Of a DNA stretch of 64,000 nucleotides, positions 44,965-54,138 are shown piece by piece (the first letter of the stretch is position 1; every line of letters begins with the position of its first letter). The notes under the pieces are model-generated. The model saw only the letters and a program-made list of their open reading frames with translations. It had not been told where the DNA came from and did not search any database. Source of the DNA: Streptacidiphilus sp. PB12-B1b (lineage in GTDB: Bacteria; Actinomycetota; Actinomycetes; Streptomycetales; Streptomycetaceae); contig NZ_CP048405.1 of NCBI RefSeq assembly GCF_014084125.1, positions 4,650,001 to 4,714,000 of the forward strand. Direction: 5' to 3'. The position numbers and the translations under genes were made by a program.

Positions 44965-45000
44965 ACGCCGGGCCCGCGCCTCTCCGCGCGGGCCCGGCGT
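44965..45000. terminator. Perfect 15-bp bidirectional terminator
   Basis: Bases 44965-44979 pair exactly with 44986-45000 around a 6-base loop (ctctcc). It lies between the chitinase stop and the stop of the convergent aminotransferase gene and can end both transcripts. Confidence 0.75.
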
Positions 45001-46230
45001 TCAGCGCCGCGCGCCCCGGCGGCGCAGCGCGGCCAGCCGGGCCAGGTGGCGGACGCCGCGCCCGGCGAAGTCCTCGTAGTCCTCGGCGGTGTTGTAGACG
45101 TGGGCGGAGAGCCGCAGGAAGCCCTGGCCGTGCCAGAAGGTGACGGCGGTCTCGATGCCCAGCTGCTCGGACAGCTCCCGGCGCAGCGCGTACCCGGCGT
45201 CCGCGTCCGGCACCAGCGCGGCGGGCAGCCGGACCAGCCGCAGGCCGGGGGCGGGGGTGCCGGTGGGCGCGGAGGCGTCCTCGCCGAGCGCCTCGGACAG
45301 CTCTCGGGTGACCAACTCCTGGGCGTAGTCGGCGAGAGCGGTGATGTAGGCGCGGGCCGCGTCCCAGCCGTAGTGCCGCTCGACGGTGTCGAAGGCCGTC
45401 GGCGCGGCCAGCCAGGCGCAGGCGTCGGCGGTGCCCTGCTGGTCGAAGCGGGACGGGAACGGCAGCTCCGAGCCCCAGGAGTCGATCAGCGGGTACAGCG
45501 CCTGCGCGTGCGGACCGGAGGCGACCAGCGCGGCCGTCCCGCGCGGGGCACAGGCGAACTTGTGCAGGTTGCCCACCCAGAAGTCGGCCTCGATCCCGGC
45601 CAACGGCCGGGCCACCTGCCCGGGCGCGTGTGCGGCGTCCACCAGTACCGGGATGCCCATGCTCCGGGCGTGGGCGGCGAGGCGGGCGGCGGGCAGCTCC
45701 CGGCCGGTCGGCGAGGTGATCTGGTCGACGACGACCAGCCCCACGTCGTCGGTCAGCTCGGCGGCCAGCGCCGCGAAGGCCGCCTCGGCGCCGGCGTCCA
45801 GGGGGAGGTGCACGGCGGTGACCGGGCTGCCGCAGCGGCGGGCCAGCCGCTCGAGGGCGGTCAGCACCGAGCCGTAGCAGTGGTCGGTGGTGACGATGCG
45901 CATGCCCGGACGGGTGGGGAGGCTGTCCAGGACCACGCTCACCCCGGCGCTGGCGTTGGGCACCAGGGCCGTGGCGCCGGGGTCGGCGCCGAGGAACTCG
46001 GCGATCTGCGCGCGGGCCGCGCCGATGCGGGCGGTGAGGTCCATGAACCAGGCGCAGGGGTTGGCCTCCATGGCGGTCCGGTAGGCCGTCTGGGCGCGCT
46101 GGGCGGCGGTCGGGACCGCGCCGAAGGAGCCGTGGTTGAGGTGGAGCACGGCAGGGTCGAGCGACCAGTCGGACCGGGCGGGCAGGCCGGACGGTGCGAA
46201 CAGCGGCGCGGGGCGGGCGGCGCCGGTCAT
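45001..46230 (-). CDS. Class V aminotransferase (isopenicillin N epimerase-like)
   Basis: 409 residues. PLP-dependent fold type I: early VLHLNHGSFGAVPTAAQ (family signature), NASAGVSVVLDSL, cofactor Asp in PVLVDAAHAPGQ, and the PLP lysine in WVGNLHKFACAPRGTAAL (about residue 225). The family comprises isopenicillin N epimerases and cysteine-desulfurase-like proteins, but substrate cannot be read from sequence and no beta-lactam genes are present. The start (MTGAARPAPLF) is chosen where protein-like sequence begins; ribosome site is weak. Confidence 0.82.
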   Translation of the reverse strand: MTGAARPAPLFAPSGLPARSDWSLDPAVLHLNHGSFGAVPTAAQRAQTAYRTAMEANPCAWFMDLTARIGAARAQIAEFLGADPGATALVPNASAGVSVVLDSLPTRPGMRIVTTDHCYGSVLTALERLARRCGSPVTAVHLPLDAGAEAAFAALAAELTDDVGLVVVDQITSPTGRELPAARLAAHARSMGIPVLVDAAHAPGQVARPLAGIEADFWVGNLHKFACAPRGTAALVASGPHAQALYPLIDSWGSELPFPSRFDQQGTADACAWLAAPTAFDTVERHYGWDAARAYITALADYAQELVTRELSEALGEDASAPTGTPAPGLRLVRLPAALVPDADAGYALRRELSEQLGIETAVTFWHGQGFLRLSAHVYNTAEDYEDFAGRGVRHLARLAALRRRGARR

Positions 46231-46424
46231 GCCGGCCGGGGGTGGGCCGGGCCTCGGGTCATGCGTCCAGGGTGGGGCATGCGGCCGCGCGATGCCCGCC
46301 CGGCGCGCCGGTCCGCGGGCACGCCGGCATGCCGGTCCGGGCCGCCGCTGCGCCGCGCCCCGAGGGCGGGGGCGGCTGCTGCGGCCGGGACCGGCGCGCC
46401 GTGCGGGCGGGCCGTAGCGGAGCC

Positions 46425-46922
46425 TCAGGCGACGCCGCTGTCGGCGATGGTGATCTTCGCCTTGGTCTTGCCGCTCTGCGAGCCCAGGCTCTCGATCTTC
46501 TTGACCAGCTCCAGGCTGGACTCGTCGGCGACCTCGCCGAAGACCACGTGCTTGCCGTCCAGCCACGGCGTCACCACCGTGGTGATGAAGAACTGCGAGC
46601 CGTTGGTGTTCGGGCCGGCGTTGGCCATGGAGAGCAGGCCGGGCTTGCTGTGGGCGAGCTGGAAGTTCTCGTCCGCGAACTTCGCGCCGTAGATGCTCTT
46701 GCCGCCGGTGCCGTTGCCGGCCGTGAAGTCGCCGCCCTGGAGCATGAAGGCGGGGATGACCCGGTGGAAGGAGGAGCCCTTGTAGCCGAAGCCCTGCTCG
46801 CCGGTGGCCAGCGCGCGGAAGTTCTCCGCGGTCTTGGGGACCACGTCGTCGAAGAGGTTGAAGTTGATCCGCCCTGCGGGCTCGTCGTTGATGGTGATGT
46901 CAAAAAACACCTTGATCGTCAT
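46425..46922 (-). CDS. Peptidyl-prolyl cis-trans isomerase (cyclophilin)
   Basis: 165 residues from ATG ([19 protein letters not shown]) with CAGGATG upstream. Cyclophilin fold with [16 protein letters not shown] (about 54-69), [11 protein letters not shown] (about 102-112) and [12 protein letters not shown]. These hold the catalytic Arg, Phe, Gln and Trp positions. Cytoplasmic, single-domain, of usual length. It is divergent from the MMPL exporter gene. Confidence 0.95.
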   Translation of the reverse strand: MTIKVFFDITINDEPAGRINFNLFDDVVPKTAENFRALATGEQGFGYKGSSFHRVIPAFMLQGGDFTAGNGTGGKSIYGAKFADENFQLAHSKPGLLSMANAGPNTNGSQFFITTVVTPWLDGKHVVFGEVADESSLELVKKIESLGSQSGKTKAKITIADSGVA

Positions 46923-47110
46923 AGCACCATCCTGACACCTACCACCGTTCGGGCGCGCAGCCGGGGTCCGAATTGCACCGATCGTGGTACGACGCATGTC
47001 GCAGCGGCAGGGACATGCCGCCAGGACCTAACGTCGAAATACCCATCAGACCTCTACAAAGGCGACACGGCTGCGGCGCTGGCCGATCCGGTCGATCCCC
47101 GGGAGCACGC

Positions 47111-49354
47111 ATGACCTCGCCGCGCGGAAGCAGCCCAGCCGTGCCCTCGACGCCCCCGGCCGGCAGGCTGCGCCGGCTCGGCGAGTGGTGCGCGCGCCAC
47201 GCCGTCCTGGTGATCGTGGTCTGGCTGGTGGCGCTGGGCGCGCTGCACGCGCTGCAGAACACCTTCGGCGGGACGTACTCCGACGACTTCTCCCTGCCCG
47301 GAACCCAGTCGTACCAGGGGCTGCAGGTGCTGAGCGCGGACGATCCGAGCGTCGGCGGCACTGGCGCGCAGGTGGTGCTGCACGACGCCCACGGCCAGCT
47401 GAGCAGCGTCCAGAGCCAGATCAGCCAGGTGACGGCCTCGCTGCAGAAGCTGCCGCACGTGCTCTCGGCGCAGGACCCCTTCCCTGCCCCGGGCGCGCCG
47501 CCGACCGGGGCGGTGTCGGCCGACGGCCAGATCGCCTACATCAGCGTGCGCTTCAGCAGCAATCCGACCTCCTTCGAGCACTCCTACCTGGACCAGGTGG
47601 ACAGCGCCGTCGCGCCACTGCGGGCGGCCGGCATCGAGGTCGAGTACGGGGGGCCGCTGGGCGAGCTGGCCCGCCCCAAGGCCGCCGACCTGACCAGCGA
47701 GGCCATCGGCTTCGCCGTGGCGATCGTGGTGCTGGTGGTCGGCTTCGGCAGCCTGATCGCCGCCGGGCTGCCCCTGCTCACCGCGCTGATCAGCGTCATC
47801 GTCGGGCTGAGCTGCCTGAGCCTGCTGGCCGCGGCCGTCACCTTCGCCAGCGTCGCACCCACTCTGGCGACCATGATCGGCCTGGGTGTGGGCATCGACT
47901 ACTCCCTGTTCCTGATCACCCGGTACCGGCAGCTGCTGATGGACGGTACCGCCCCGGCGCGGGCGGCCGGGCTGGCGGTGGCCACCAGCGGGCGCGCGGT
48001 GCTGGTCTCCGGGACCACCGTGATCATCGCCCTGGCCGGGCTGTACGTGTCCCGGATCAGCTTCATCGGGAATCTGGGCGCGGCCGCCGCGGTCACCGTG
48101 GTGACGGCGGTGATCGGCGCGATCACGCTGGTCCCGGCGCTGCTGGGGCTGATCGGACGGCGGATCGACCGCTTCAGCCTGCGCACGCCGGTCGCCGAGG
48201 GCGGATCGGTCACCGGGGAGGCGGCGCAGCAGGGCGGCTGGCACCGCTACGCCCAGCGGGTGGAGCGCCGCCCCTGGTGGTTCCTGGCGGCCGGGGTGGT
48301 GGTGATCGGGGTCCTGGCCATCCCGCTGTTCTCGATCAGGCTGGGCCACATCGGCGACGGCGCCGACCCCACCAGCTTCACCGACCGGCGGGCCTACGAC
48401 CTGATCAGCACCGGCTTCGGACCGGGCGCCAACGGCCCGCTCACCCTGGTGGTGGACCAGAGCGCGGTGCCCTCCGCCGACCGCTCGGCGCTGTCGTCGA
48501 GCGTGGCCAAGGCGCTGACCGGGGTGCCCGGGGCGGCCAGCATCAGCCCGCCCAAGCCGACCGGCAACGGCGACGCCCTGCTGTCGACCGCGATCTCGTC
48601 CGGCTCGCCGCAGGCGGCGGTCACCACCACGCTGTTCAACCACCTCAAGGACGACGTCCTGCCGCAGGCGGTGACGGGCACGGCGGCCAGGACGTACGTG
48701 ACCGGGACGACCGCGGCGCAGCTGGACTTCCTGGACCTGATCTCGGCGCGGCTGCCGCTGATCATCGCGGTGGTGGTGGCGCTGGCCTTCCTGATCATCC
48801 TGATCGTGTTCCGGGGCCTGCTGGTGGCGGTGAAGGCGGCGGTGCTCAACCTGCTGTCGATCGCGGCCTCGTACGGCGTGGTGGTGGCGGTGTTCCAGTG
48901 GGGCTGGGGCGGTCCCTCGCTGGGAGTGTCGGGCACGGTGCCGATCGAGAGCTATGTGCCGATGATGATGTTCGCCATCGTCTTCGGGCTGAGCATGGAC
49001 TACGAGGTCTTCCTGCTGTCCCGGGTGCACGAGGCGTGGACCCGGACCCAGGACAGCAAGGGCAGTGTGGCGCACGGCCTGGAGATCACCGCGCGGGTGA
49101 TCAGCTGCGCGGCGCTGATCATGGTCAGCGTCTTCGCGGCGTTCATCCTCAGCACCAACATCGTGGTGAAGATGCTGGGCCTGGGCCTGGCCGTGAGCGT
49201 GCTGGTGGACGCCACCATCGTCCGGCTGCTGCTGGTGCCGGCGGTGATGACGCTGCTGGGTCGGCGGGCGTGGTGGCTGCCGCGCTGGCTGGACCGGCTG
49301 CTGCCGCACGTGGACACCGAGGGCGAGGCGGAGCTGGAGCACGCCTCCGGCTGA
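47111..49354 (+). CDS. MMPL-family RND transporter
   Basis: 747 residues from ATG (MTSPRGSSPAVPSTPPAG), with GGGAG upstream. About twelve transmembrane segments in two halves, each with an outer domain. The MMPL signatures are IGLGVGIDYSLFLITRYRQ (about 255-275) and VFGLSMDYEVFLLSRVHEA (about 620-640), with the proton-relay Asp-Tyr pairs. Actinobacterial MMPL proteins export lipids, siderophores or drugs with the proton gradient. No lipid biosynthesis gene is adjacent, so the cargo is unknown. Confidence 0.93.
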   Translation: MTSPRGSSPAVPSTPPAGRLRRLGEWCARHAVLVIVVWLVALGALHALQNTFGGTYSDDFSLPGTQSYQGLQVLSADDPSVGGTGAQVVLHDAHGQLSSVQSQISQVTASLQKLPHVLSAQDPFPAPGAPPTGAVSADGQIAYISVRFSSNPTSFEHSYLDQVDSAVAPLRAAGIEVEYGGPLGELARPKAADLTSEAIGFAVAIVVLVVGFGSLIAAGLPLLTALISVIVGLSCLSLLAAAVTFASVAPTLATMIGLGVGIDYSLFLITRYRQLLMDGTAPARAAGLAVATSGRAVLVSGTTVIIALAGLYVSRISFIGNLGAAAAVTVVTAVIGAITLVPALLGLIGRRIDRFSLRTPVAEGGSVTGEAAQQGGWHRYAQRVERRPWWFLAAGVVVIGVLAIPLFSIRLGHIGDGADPTSFTDRRAYDLISTGFGPGANGPLTLVVDQSAVPSADRSALSSSVAKALTGVPGAASISPPKPTGNGDALLSTAISSGSPQAAVTTTLFNHLKDDVLPQAVTGTAARTYVTGTTAAQLDFLDLISARLPLIIAVVVALAFLIILIVFRGLLVAVKAAVLNLLSIAASYGVVVAVFQWGWGGPSLGVSGTVPIESYVPMMMFAIVFGLSMDYEVFLLSRVHEAWTRTQDSKGSVAHGLEITARVISCAALIMVSVFAAFILSTNIVVKMLGLGLAVSVLVDATIVRLLLVPAVMTLLGRRAWWLPRWLDRLLPHVDTEGEAELEHASG

Positions 49355-49364
49355 GCCCGACCGT

Positions 49365-49417
49365 CCCGAGGCCCGAGGCCCGAGGCCCGAGCCCGAGCCC
49401 GAGACCCGAGACCCGAG
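49365..49417. repeat. CCCGAG microsatellite
   Basis: Eight CCCGAG cores in a row, spaced by 0 or 1 base (patterns CCCGAG, GCCCGAG and ACCCGAG), between the MMPL stop and the ROK gene. It is followed by TGATTTTTTC. Copy number could vary by slippage; it might affect the downstream ROK gene promoter. Confidence 0.75.
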
Positions 49418-49533
49418 TGATTTTTTCTGCATCATTGGCACTGGTTTCGCGCATAAATGATCTGGCATCCTTCACGGAGAGCAGCATCCGACGAAGGGAA
49501 TCCCGTGGACCTCGTCCGCCTCGGTGGGAAGCG

Positions 49534-50445
49534 ATGACGGCCGCGCAGGTGGCCGGCATAGACGTGGGCGGCACCGGCATCAAGGCGGTGCTGGCCGACC
49601 GCACCGGACAGCTCCTCGGCGGGGCCACCCGGATCGCCACCCCGCGCCCGGGGCCGGACATCGCCCGGCGGACGGCCGACGCGGTCGCCTCGCTGCTGGA
49701 CACCCTGCGCGCCTCCGCCACCGGGCCGCTGCGGGCGGTCGGCGTGGTGGTGCCCGGGCTGGTCGACGAGGCGCGCGCGGTGGGGGTGTTCTCGGAGAAC
49801 CTGGGCTGGCGGGACGCGCCTTTCGGCGAGCTGCTGGCCGAACGGCTGGACCTGCCGGTCGCCTTCGGGCACGACGTGCGGGCCGGCGGGCTGGCCGAGG
49901 CGCGGCTGGGGGCCGGGCGCGGCAAGGGCGACTCGGTGTTCCTGCCGATCGGCACCGGCATCTCGGCCGCGCTCCACCTGGACGGCCGCCCGTACCCGGC
50001 CGGCGGCTACGCCGGGGAGATCGGCCACACCGACGTCGGCCACGGCGAGCCCTGCGTCTGCGGCGCGGCCGGATGCTTGGAGGCGATCGCCTCCGCCTCG
50101 GCGATCGCCCGCCGCTACACCCGGCGCAGCGGCCGGGCGGTCGGCGGCGCGGCCGAGGTGCTGGCGCTGCGGGCGGCCGGGGACGCCGACGCCGCGGCGG
50201 TGTGGGCGGAGGCGGTGTCCGCGCTGGTGACCGGGCTGGCCTGGCTGGCCGGGGTGCTGGCGCCGCGGACGGTCATCGTCGGCGGCGGCCTCGCCGGTGC
50301 CGGGACGGCCCTGCTCGAGCCGCTGGCACGGCAGTTGGCCGATCGGCTGACCTTCCAGCGGGTGCCGGAGCTGGTTCCGGCGGCCCTGGGCGACCAGGCC
50401 GGATGCCGGGGTGCGGCCCTGTTGGCGTGGGATACCACCTGCTGA
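49534..50445 (+). CDS. ROK-family sugar kinase (glucokinase-like)
   Basis: 303 residues from ATG (MTAAQVAGIDVGGTGIKAVL). ATP-binding DVGGTGIK at 10-17, catalytic region FGHDVRAGGLAEARLG, IGTGISAAL, then the ROK signature GEIGHTDVGHGEPCVCGAAG with zinc ligands CxCGxxGC. Substrate may be glucose, N-acetylglucosamine or a related sugar. GGTGGGAAG precedes the start. Placed 20 kb from the chitin and glucan hydrolase genes; direct linkage is not shown. Confidence 0.9.
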   Translation: MTAAQVAGIDVGGTGIKAVLADRTGQLLGGATRIATPRPGPDIARRTADAVASLLDTLRASATGPLRAVGVVVPGLVDEARAVGVFSENLGWRDAPFGELLAERLDLPVAFGHDVRAGGLAEARLGAGRGKGDSVFLPIGTGISAALHLDGRPYPAGGYAGEIGHTDVGHGEPCVCGAAGCLEAIASASAIARRYTRRSGRAVGGAAEVLALRAAGDADAAAVWAEAVSALVTGLAWLAGVLAPRTVIVGGGLAGAGTALLEPLARQLADRLTFQRVPELVPAALGDQAGCRGAALLAWDTTC

Positions 50446-50613
50446 CCGGTACCGACCCGGTTGTCGCCGAGAGTTCATCCAGTTCCCCTCCGACCTGCGC
50501 AGACGCGTTTCTTGAAACCGCAACCATGACGCCCGTGCCCGGCCCGTCGCTGCCCGCAGCGCAGCAGCGGCCGGAGCCGCGCGCACCCATTCGCTCAAGG
50601 AGAACGAACGAGT

Positions 50614-52755
50614 ATGGACCAGCATCAGGACCCGTCCGCAGGGCAGCCCGGAACCGAGTCGGACTGGAGCCGTCGCCGGTTCATGGCGGTGTCGGCCGGG
50701 GCGGCCACCGCCGGCGCCGCCGCTGCGGCGGTCATCGCCGGGGCCGACGAGGCCGAGGCGGCGACCTCCGGCAAGGCGGTCACGGCGGCTGCGGCGTCCG
50801 GCAGTTCCAGGCGCGGGCTCACCCACACCATCGCCGACGCCAAACACATCGTCATCCTGATGCAGGAGAACCGCAGCTTCGACCACTACTACGGCACGCT
50901 GCGCGGGGTGCGCGGCTTCGGCGACCGGGCCACCATCCAGCTCGCGGGCGGCCACAGCGTCTTCGAGCAGCCCAACGGCAGCGCCCGGCAGTACCCGTGG
51001 GCGTTCAGCGCCACCAGCCCGGCGGGCGGCGCCGACCCGGAGCGGCTGGCCCAGTGCAACGGCGACCTCGCCCACTCCTGGTCCGACCAGCACGCCGCCT
51101 GGAACAACGGCAGGCTCGACTCCTGGGTCGCCGCCAAGGGCAACGTCCGCACCCTGGGCCACCTGCAGCGCGAGGACATACCCTTCCACTACGCGCTGGC
51201 CGACAACTGGACCATCTGCGACGCGTACCACTGCTCGATCATCAGCGCCACCGGCCCGAACCGCACCTACCTGTGGAGCGGCATGATCGACCCGGGCGCC
51301 ACCGCGGGCGGCCCGGCGTACAACGGCGGCGACGAGTCCGGGCTGAGCTGGCAGACCTACGCCGAGGCGCTGCAGAACGCCGGCGTCAGCTGGAAGGTCT
51401 ACCAGAACGCGGACGACAACTTCGGCGACAACGGCCTGGCCTACTTCAAGCAGTTCCAGAACGCCTCGCCCAGCAGCCCGTTGGCCACCCAGGGCATGGG
51501 CAGCGTGCCTCCGGCCACCGGCCGCACCCCGGACGACATCGCCGCGGGCATCCGCGCCGACGTGCTGGCGGGCAAGCTGCCCCAGGTCTCCTGGGTGGTC
51601 TCGGACCAGGCCAGCTCCGAGCACCCGTACGCGACGCCCGAGGACGGCGCGCACTTCGTGCACCTGGTGATGGACGCCCTCAACGCCGACCCGGACGTCT
51701 TCAACTCCACCATCCTGTTCCTGAACTACGACGAGAACGACGGCTTCTTCGACCACGTCCCGCCGCCCGTCGCCCCGGCCGGAACCGCCGGGGAGTTCTA
51801 CGACGGCACCAACATCGGGCTCGGCTTCCGCGTCCCGATGACGGTCATCTCGCCCTGGAGCAGGGGCGGTTGGGTGAACTCCGAGGTCTTCGACCACACC
51901 TCGGTGCTGCAGTTCCTGGAGGTGTGGACCAAGGCCATCGGCAAGCCCGCCACCTGCCCCAACATCAGCGAGTGGCGCCGTTCGGTGACCGGCGACCTCA
52001 CCAGCACCCTGGACTTCGGCAAGCCGGTCTTCGGCATGCCGGTGCTGCCGGACACCTCGGCCACCATCGGGCTGGCCGCCTGCGGCCCGCTGCCCAACCC
52101 GGCACCGGCCGACAACGCCCTGCCGGTGCAGGAGCCGGGCACCCGCCCGGCCCGCGCGCTGCCGTACCAGCCGAACGCGGGCGTCAGCAGGTACGACTTC
52201 GGCTCCGGGGGCTCCGCGCAGGTGTGGATCTCCATGGACAACACCGGTGCGCAGGCCACCAGTTCGGCGCACTTCTCGGTGTACGCCAACGCCTACCGCA
52301 GCGGCGGCCCGTGGCAGTACACCGTCCCGGCCGGCGGCACCGTCAGCGACTTCTTCAACTGCGGTACCGGCTACGGCAACGGCGCCTACGACCTGACCGT
52401 CGTCGGCCCCAACCGGTTCCTGCGCCGCTTCCGGGGCAACGCCACCACCGCCGGCGTCGACCTGTCGGTCAGCGCCGCCTACGACCGGGCCTCCGGCTCG
52501 GACGCGGGCCTGCACGTCACCTTCGCCAACGGCGGCAAGGCCAAGGCGGTGTTCACCGTCACCACCAACGGCTACGGCACCGCGGCCCCGGTCCACTACA
52601 CGGTCGCGGCCGGGCGCAGCAGCGTCCACAGCGTCAACGTCCACAGCACCGCCCACGGTTGGTACGACGTGACCATCACCTGCGACCTGGACGCCTCCTG
52701 GTCGCAGCGGTTCACCGGGCACGTGGAGAGCGGCCGGGACAGCATCAGCGGCTGA
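50614..52755 (+). CDS. Tat-exported phospholipase C (non-hemolytic type)
   Basis: 713 residues. Twin-arginine signal DWSRRRFMAVSAGAATAG at about 17-34. The phosphoesterase domain begins HIVILMQENRSFDHYYGTLR and contains DNWTICDAYHCSI and FLNYDENDGFFDHVPPP, with metal and nucleophile positions of the family. Two copies of a C-terminal beta domain (DUF756) follow after about residue 500 (VSRYDFGSGGSAQVWISM; ASGSDAGLHVTF). Such enzymes cut phosphocholine or phosphoethanolamine head groups from lipids outside the cell. AAGGAG precedes the start. Confidence 0.92.
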   Translation: MDQHQDPSAGQPGTESDWSRRRFMAVSAGAATAGAAAAAVIAGADEAEAATSGKAVTAAAASGSSRRGLTHTIADAKHIVILMQENRSFDHYYGTLRGVRGFGDRATIQLAGGHSVFEQPNGSARQYPWAFSATSPAGGADPERLAQCNGDLAHSWSDQHAAWNNGRLDSWVAAKGNVRTLGHLQREDIPFHYALADNWTICDAYHCSIISATGPNRTYLWSGMIDPGATAGGPAYNGGDESGLSWQTYAEALQNAGVSWKVYQNADDNFGDNGLAYFKQFQNASPSSPLATQGMGSVPPATGRTPDDIAAGIRADVLAGKLPQVSWVVSDQASSEHPYATPEDGAHFVHLVMDALNADPDVFNSTILFLNYDENDGFFDHVPPPVAPAGTAGEFYDGTNIGLGFRVPMTVISPWSRGGWVNSEVFDHTSVLQFLEVWTKAIGKPATCPNISEWRRSVTGDLTSTLDFGKPVFGMPVLPDTSATIGLAACGPLPNPAPADNALPVQEPGTRPARALPYQPNAGVSRYDFGSGGSAQVWISMDNTGAQATSSAHFSVYANAYRSGGPWQYTVPAGGTVSDFFNCGTGYGNGAYDLTVVGPNRFLRRFRGNATTAGVDLSVSAAYDRASGSDAGLHVTFANGGKAKAVFTVTTNGYGTAAPVHYTVAAGRSSVHSVNVHSTAHGWYDVTITCDLDASWSQRFTGHVESGRDSISG

Positions 52756-52820
52756 TCGGCGGCAGCCGGATGCCCGGCACCGCGGGGTCGGGGCGGCACG
52801 GCGGTGCCCCGGCCCCGGAC

Positions 52821-52853
52821 CTGTTTCCGGGGAAACAGCCGTCCACAGGACGG
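52821..52853 (+). terminator. Two abutting hairpins behind the phospholipase gene
   Basis: CTGTTTCC-gg-GGAAACAG (52821-52838) and CCGTCC-aca-GGACGG (52839-52853) are both perfect and touch without a spacer base, about 65 bases after the stop. They probably form the terminator; the first is also a symmetrical possible operator. Confidence 0.6.
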
Positions 52854-52955
52854 CAATTCAAGCGCCGCCAAGAGTTCGCTTTTCGTCCCCGTACAGCCGG
52901 GGCGCCGATTCCCGGCGTGCCCTAGGCTGCCGCGCGTGTCCACTCGTCCACGCGG

Positions 52956-53483
52956 ATGGGAATCATCACCATGCGCCCAACGGCCATGAACAGCGGCCCC
53001 GGATCGGCTCCGGTCCGCATATCACTGACAATCGCCGTGACAGCGGCGGGATGTATCGGATTCACCGGCTGCTCGGCCTCGCTCCCCTCGGGGTGCAGTG
53101 CGAAGACGCAGTCGGTCGTCGTACAGCGCGACAATTGGGTGCTCGGCCCGCAGGACCGTTTCACCTACTGCAACACCTCCGCCGAGGACGCCACGTCCTA
53201 CGCGGTGATAAAGGTGCCGCGGCCCGATATCAGTTCCTTTATCACCAGGAACACCCTGTCGGTCGAGGCCGACGCGCAGGACGGCGTGCAGCCGGGAATC
53301 GAGGCGAGCCAGGGCTGGTCGATAGCGAAACTCGGTTATGCGGCGAACACCCCGGGGGTGCTCAGCGCCGCCGATCTCGGGCAGCAGCAGCGGACCGTGC
53401 AGGTGACGATCGACGAGCGCGGCAGCGGATCGGTCCTGGTCTACATCTACTCCGCCCAGGGCTCCTCGGCGGTCACCGACTGA
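52956..53483 (+). CDS. Small hypothetical protein, possible lipoprotein
   Basis: 175 residues from the first of three in-frame ATGs (52956, 52971, 52986); the start is undecided. A hydrophobic N-terminal segment (ISLTIAVTAAGCIGFTGC) could end in a lipobox at GFTGC. The mature part has cysteines (PSGCSAK, TYCNTS) and a beta-rich C-terminal end RTVQVTIDERGSGSVLVYIY. No known family. Surface location is inferred. Confidence 0.6.
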   Translation: MGIITMRPTAMNSGPGSAPVRISLTIAVTAAGCIGFTGCSASLPSGCSAKTQSVVVQRDNWVLGPQDRFTYCNTSAEDATSYAVIKVPRPDISSFITRNTLSVEADAQDGVQPGIEASQGWSIAKLGYAANTPGVLSAADLGQQQRTVQVTIDERGSGSVLVYIYSAQGSSAVTD

Positions 53484-53505
53484 CTCCCGCCCCGGAGGCG
53501 TCCGC

Positions 53506-54138
53506 TCAGCTGTCCGACGAGGTGAGGTGGGCGAAGACGACCACATTGCCGAGGTAGCCGGTGGCCTTGGTGTAGCCGCCGCCGCAGGTGATCACCCGCA
53601 ACTCCGGGTTGCTGGTGCGCCCGTAGACCACGCGGTCGGGAAACGCGGTCGCCGGGTAGACCTCGACCCCGTCGACGGTGAACACCGCCGTGCGGTGGTC
53701 GCTGCGGACGATGTCCACGGTCGCGCCGGGCTGCACCGACCCGAGGCCGTAGAAGACCGAGGGGCCATGGGCGTTGTCGACGTGCCCGGCGATGATCGCC
53801 GGGCCCGTCGTGCCCGGGGCCGGTCCCCCGGCGTACCAGCCGGCCAGGTCGGTGCGGTCCTCCGGCGGCGGGGTCAGCCTGCCGTCGGGGCCCAGACCCA
53901 GCCCGGTCAGCGGGGCGTCGATGCCGATGGAGGGGATGCGGATCCGCTCCGGTGTGGCGGCGGGCATCGCGGGCGCGCCCGGGATGTCCGCCAGCGCGGC
54001 CCCGTCCACCGAGTCCGCCGCGATCGGCTGCGGCGGGGCGCCCGCGGGCAGCCCGTGGCTGATCAGCGCCAGCCCGAGCACCAGCAGGACGGCCGCGCCC
54101 AGTCGGCGCGGCCTGCTCCCGGTGGGCTCAGCGGCCAT
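53506..54138 (-). CDS. Class F sortase
   Basis: 210 residues. One N-terminal membrane helix (LGAAVLLVLGLALISHG), then the sortase barrel: IRIPSIGIDAPLTGLGLGPD, catalytic His119 in IIAGHVDN, catalytic Cys185 in ELRVITCGGGY. I could not assign the catalytic arginine; the segment after the cysteine has Lys191. The gene begins inside the last 11 bases of the preceding surface-protein gene, so the two are translated together. It should link or cleave a surface protein, most simply the neighbour. Confidence 0.88.
   Translation of the reverse strand: MAAEPTGSRPRRLGAAVLLVLGLALISHGLPAGAPPQPIAADSVDGAALADIPGAPAMPAATPERIRIPSIGIDAPLTGLGLGPDGRLTPPPEDRTDLAGWYAGGPAPGTTGPAIIAGHVDNAHGPSVFYGLGSVQPGATVDIVRSDHRTAVFTVDGVEVYPATAFPDRVVYGRTSNPELRVITCGGGYTKATGYLGNVVVFAHLTSSDS

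Noticed and set aside
47185-49533. In-frame extension of the ROK gene through the MMPL gene (1086 residues)
   Set aside because: Only the last 303 residues are protein-like; the upstream part is a frame-shifted reading of MMPL and contains the CCCGAG repeat.
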